From the NCBI RefSeq assembly GCF_002266855.1, contig NZ_NGJN01000002.1, positions 186,001-250,000 of the forward strand: a DNA stretch of 64,000 nt, written 5' to 3'. The notes under the pieces were generated by a model. That model did not search any database. It was given only the letters and a program-made list of their open reading frames with translations, and was not told the DNA's origin. The position numbers were made by a program, and so were the translations under genes. Every line of letters begins with the position of its first letter. Position 1 is the first letter of the stretch. Of this stretch, positions 61,875 through 64,000 are shown piece by piece. This DNA comes from Winogradskyella aurantia (GTDB lineage: Bacteria > Bacteroidota > Bacteroidia > Flavobacteriales > Flavobacteriaceae).

Positions 61875-63053
61875 GTGAAATCACATCCCACATTACAAAA
61901 TCCAATACTCAGTGTTAGAACTCTTATCACTGTTACTGTTATTACCCTTCTTTCATCATGCTCCCTTGTAAAAATAGAAAGCGAGCAAAAACCACTAGGC
62001 ACTCGTGAGCTAAACACAAGACTACTCACCCAGAACTATGCCCAGACTGCCATGGATAGGGTAGAACTCGCCGCTGATAGTATAGCCAAATTGGCTGTTG
62101 ACAACAAGGATATCCAAATCAATACCTTGTATTGGAAAATTCAAACCTCTGAGGAACTAGGAAAATTGAGTTTTCAAACCGAGCCTAGAATTGCACTTAT
62201 GGATACATGGTCTTACTTTTTAGAAGTCAAGCAATCCCTTCAAAATCCCAAATTAGAGCCTGTTTTTGGCTCTTATAAAACCATCGCATTAGATGCCGTT
62301 GATCAGAATATAGACGGTATCGAACGCATAGCGGCTAGTGTTCTACCTAAAAATGATTTCCAAAAGATTAAGGCCTTCGTGGAGGACTATGCCAACAACA
62401 CACCACTTTTACTGCAACAGGAGTTTAAACATAAATCGATTAGGGAGTCCTATTTAAAATTTAAGGAGATACCGGATAGTACGGCCGTACAAACCGTTGG
62501 AACCCTCTCCGAAGTCGTGGCGGATGCCACCAACCGATTTGGATATTATTCTGATGCTTCTGGTAAGCGACTTAATTGGAAAGCAGAAATGCTCCTAAAG
62601 AAAAGGGGTATAGACTCCATGGATTTTGAAGCCAAAATGGCTGAAATTGATCGTCAATTTGAACGCCTCATAGTGGTTGCAGAAGATTCACCAGAGACCA
62701 TTAAAGCCGCCATTATGGAGTTTAGAAACAACATTAGTCCATTGTTCAGTGGCCTTAATTACGAGATAGGTTTGGCCATGGAGAGTTTATCGGAAGATTT
62801 AACGTCGGTGGACAGTATGTTATCACGGGAACGTATAGCCTTAGATTCGATAATAAAGCGCGAACGTGTAGCCTTAACTGAAAAAGCGGATACGTTGGTA
62901 GATGAAGGTATAAAAACCGCCTTTGACAGTATCGGTGATACCTTAGGTAGTTTAATTCTTTATTTCATACTTTTATTCATAGTAGTCCTGGGGTTGCCGT
63001 TTTATATCGGGTATCTTATTGGAAAACAAAAATCTAAATCGCAATCTAAATGA
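61875..63053 (+). CDS. Lipoprotein with a coiled-coil body and C-terminal membrane helix
   Basis: I do not recognise the family. The 392 residues, from a GTG at 61875, start with a lipoprotein signal ('VITLLSSCSLVKIES', Cys about residue 29), followed by a helical body with heptad-like Leu/Ile spacing ('QTAMDRVELAADSIAKLAVD', 'LSEDLTSVDSMLSRERIALDS') and end in one membrane helix ('LGSLILYFILLFIVVLGLPF') and a short basic tail. Lipid anchor and C-terminal helix would span the periplasm between the two membranes. It is 35 bases after dddY in the same direction and overlaps the next gene by four bases (ATGA). Confidence 0.65.
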   Translation: MKSHPTLQNPILSVRTLITVTVITLLSSCSLVKIESEQKPLGTRELNTRLLTQNYAQTAMDRVELAADSIAKLAVDNKDIQINTLYWKIQTSEELGKLSFQTEPRIALMDTWSYFLEVKQSLQNPKLEPVFGSYKTIALDAVDQNIDGIERIAASVLPKNDFQKIKAFVEDYANNTPLLLQQEFKHKSIRESYLKFKEIPDSTAVQTVGTLSEVVADATNRFGYYSDASGKRLNWKAEMLLKKRGIDSMDFEAKMAEIDRQFERLIVVAEDSPETIKAAIMEFRNNISPLFSGLNYEIGLAMESLSEDLTSVDSMLSRERIALDSIIKRERVALTEKADTLVDEGIKTAFDSIGDTLGSLILYFILLFIVVLGLPFYIGYLIGKQKSKSQSK

Positions 63054-64000
63054 AATTAGTAATTGGTTGGTTACTATGTTTGGTCGTATTTTCTTGTGCA
63101 AACAACAAATCCTCTACTGAAGTGTTCTGGGTCAGTGGCATTAAATCCTCGTGTGACAATGGTGCCGGTAAATCAGAGTGCGTGATGATTTGCAAGGAAA
63201 CTAAAGCAAATGATGACAATTGGGAAAACTTCTACAGTGAAATTGAAGGTTTCGAATTTAAAAAAGGGGTCCTCCAAAAGATTGAAGTTTTGGTAACCCA
63301 AAAAGAAGACCCATTACCCGCAGATGCTTCAAGTTTAAACTATAAGCTTGTGAAAGTATTAGAACAAAAACCAGACAATAGAGGACATTTAATTGGAGAG
63401 TGGTATGTTCAGTCTATTGATAATGAACTTATTCCGCAAGACAGTGTTGTCCCTGCACTGTCAATCCATATTTCGGATAAAACAATTTACGGTAATGGAG
63501 GCTGTAATTCCTATAAGGGTTCTATTACGCAATTGGGTATTGAAACATTAAGTTTTGGAGAGCTTCTAAGCACCTTGCGTTTGTGTGAGCACCAAGCTCT
63601 TGAAGATAAGTACTTGGCTGCTTTAAGGGAAACAGCAGCATATAAAATTAAAGATGATAAACTTCATTTATACAGTAAGGATAGAAATAAGGAACTCGTA
63701 TTTAAAAGGATGGACAAGTCTAAAAACACTACTAGAATAAATGATATTTGGGCTGCCGTAAGAATAGAGGGTAATCCCATTAACAGAATGGTGGAAGTGC
63801 CAAAATTAGAGGTTAATGTGGGTGACATGAAGGTATTTGGTACAGACGGTTGTAATAACTATTTTGGTACTATATTAGAGCTAAATGAGGAGATTATCAC
63901 CTTAGGTGGCATTGGGTCAACCCGAAAAATGTGTCCAGATATGGATGTGCCACAACGCTATAATGAAGCGCTGTCAAAAATTAATAGTTATGAATTTGAC
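63050..64000 (+). CDS. META/DUF4377 lipoprotein (partial)
   Basis: The gene continues past the right edge; 317 codons are visible in one frame. The signal peptide ends 'LVVFSC', Cys16 being lipidated. The sequence then has a DUF4377-like segment ('VFWVSGIKSSCDNGAGKSEC') and a META domain of Bacteroidota form ('LIGEWYVQSIDNE', 'TIYGNGGCNSYKG', 'LSTLRLCEH'), followed by a second META-like repeat ('DIWAAVRIEGNPI', 'VFGTDGCNNYFG', 'GSTRKMCPDMDVP'). META proteins relate to heat-shock HslJ and secretion or motility. Its start overlaps the end of the previous gene by four bases. Confidence 0.8.
   Translation, partial: MKLVIGWLLCLVVFSCANNKSSTEVFWVSGIKSSCDNGAGKSECVMICKETKANDDNWENFYSEIEGFEFKKGVLQKIEVLVTQKEDPLPADASSLNYKLVKVLEQKPDNRGHLIGEWYVQSIDNELIPQDSVVPALSIHISDKTIYGNGGCNSYKGSITQLGIETLSFGELLSTLRLCEHQALEDKYLAALRETAAYKIKDDKLHLYSKDRNKELVFKRMDKSKNTTRINDIWAAVRIEGNPINRMVEVPKLEVNVGDMKVFGTDGCNNYFGTILELNEEIITLGGIGSTRKMCPDMDVPQRYNEALSKINSYEFD

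Noticed and set aside
57955..64000. Prophage or insertion element carrying the DMSP genes
   Set aside because: No integrase, transposase, terminal repeat or tRNA target site is visible; transfer can only be tested by phylogeny.

Overview
The window comes from the chromosome of a flavobacterium (Bacteroidota, most like a marine Flavobacteriaceae). The evidence is AT-rich DNA, gene starts preceded by the Bacteroidota -7 box TAnnTTTG rather than by Shine-Dalgarno sites, a type IX secretion sorting domain, a fused alpha/beta 2-oxoacid dehydrogenase E1, DUF4294 and DUF4268 proteins, and outer-membrane barrels ending in an aromatic residue. I see no rRNA, tRNA, CRISPR array, insertion sequence or prophage. 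Most of the window is ordinary core chromosome.

Layout: 1-8.5 kb holds the end of a UvrD-type helicase, tsaC, an MFS exporter, an MsbA-like ABC exporter, an SRAP/HMCES protein and a three-gene biotin-dependent acyl-CoA (probably propionyl-CoA) carboxylase operon. 8.6-20 kb holds a Nudix hydrolase with an M42 peptidase, DUF4294, a PAQR protein, an orphan four-helix membrane sensor, an exported methyltransferase, an amidohydrolase, a ZIP transporter and several methyltransferases including RlmL. 19.5-22.4 kb is a lipoprotein/LytS-type kinase/LytTR regulator operon. 22.5-35 kb holds DUF202, two translationally coupled PPK2 kinases, the fused E1 enzyme, a degenerate M1-like protein fused to an outer-membrane barrel and coupled to a T9SS-sorted nuclease, a LOG-family protein and UvrA. 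35.5-39 kb holds a transglutaminase-like protein and an arsenic operon (arsR, DUF6428, phosphatase-type reductase, acr3). 39-53.6 kb holds a tricorn-like protease with an ATP-grasp enzyme, gamma-glutamyltransferase, an AcpH-like protein, glmM, a class V aminotransferase, a lipid A-type acyltransferase facing a rhomboid protease across a palindromic double promoter, a TlpA thioredoxin and mnmE.

The accessory part is 53.7-64 kb. A four-gene cassette (SDR, SMP-30, family 2 glycosyltransferase with an extra C-terminal domain, CarB-like ATP-grasp) looks like a small isolated glycan or metabolite pathway. Next to it a TetR-like regulator faces an operon made of an outer-membrane porin-like barrel and a protein with the full metal/catalytic signature of the periplasmic DMSP lyase DddY (H280, H282, E286, Y288, H356). 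The region between regulator and operon holds several inverted repeats. Two lipoprotein genes follow closely. The simplest reading is a DMSP uptake and cleavage module: DMSP enters through the porin and is split in the periplasm to dimethyl sulfide and acrylate. No acrylate-handling gene lies next to it; the propionyl-CoA carboxylase operon 50 kb away could serve the later steps. This DMSP module is the most interesting item here.
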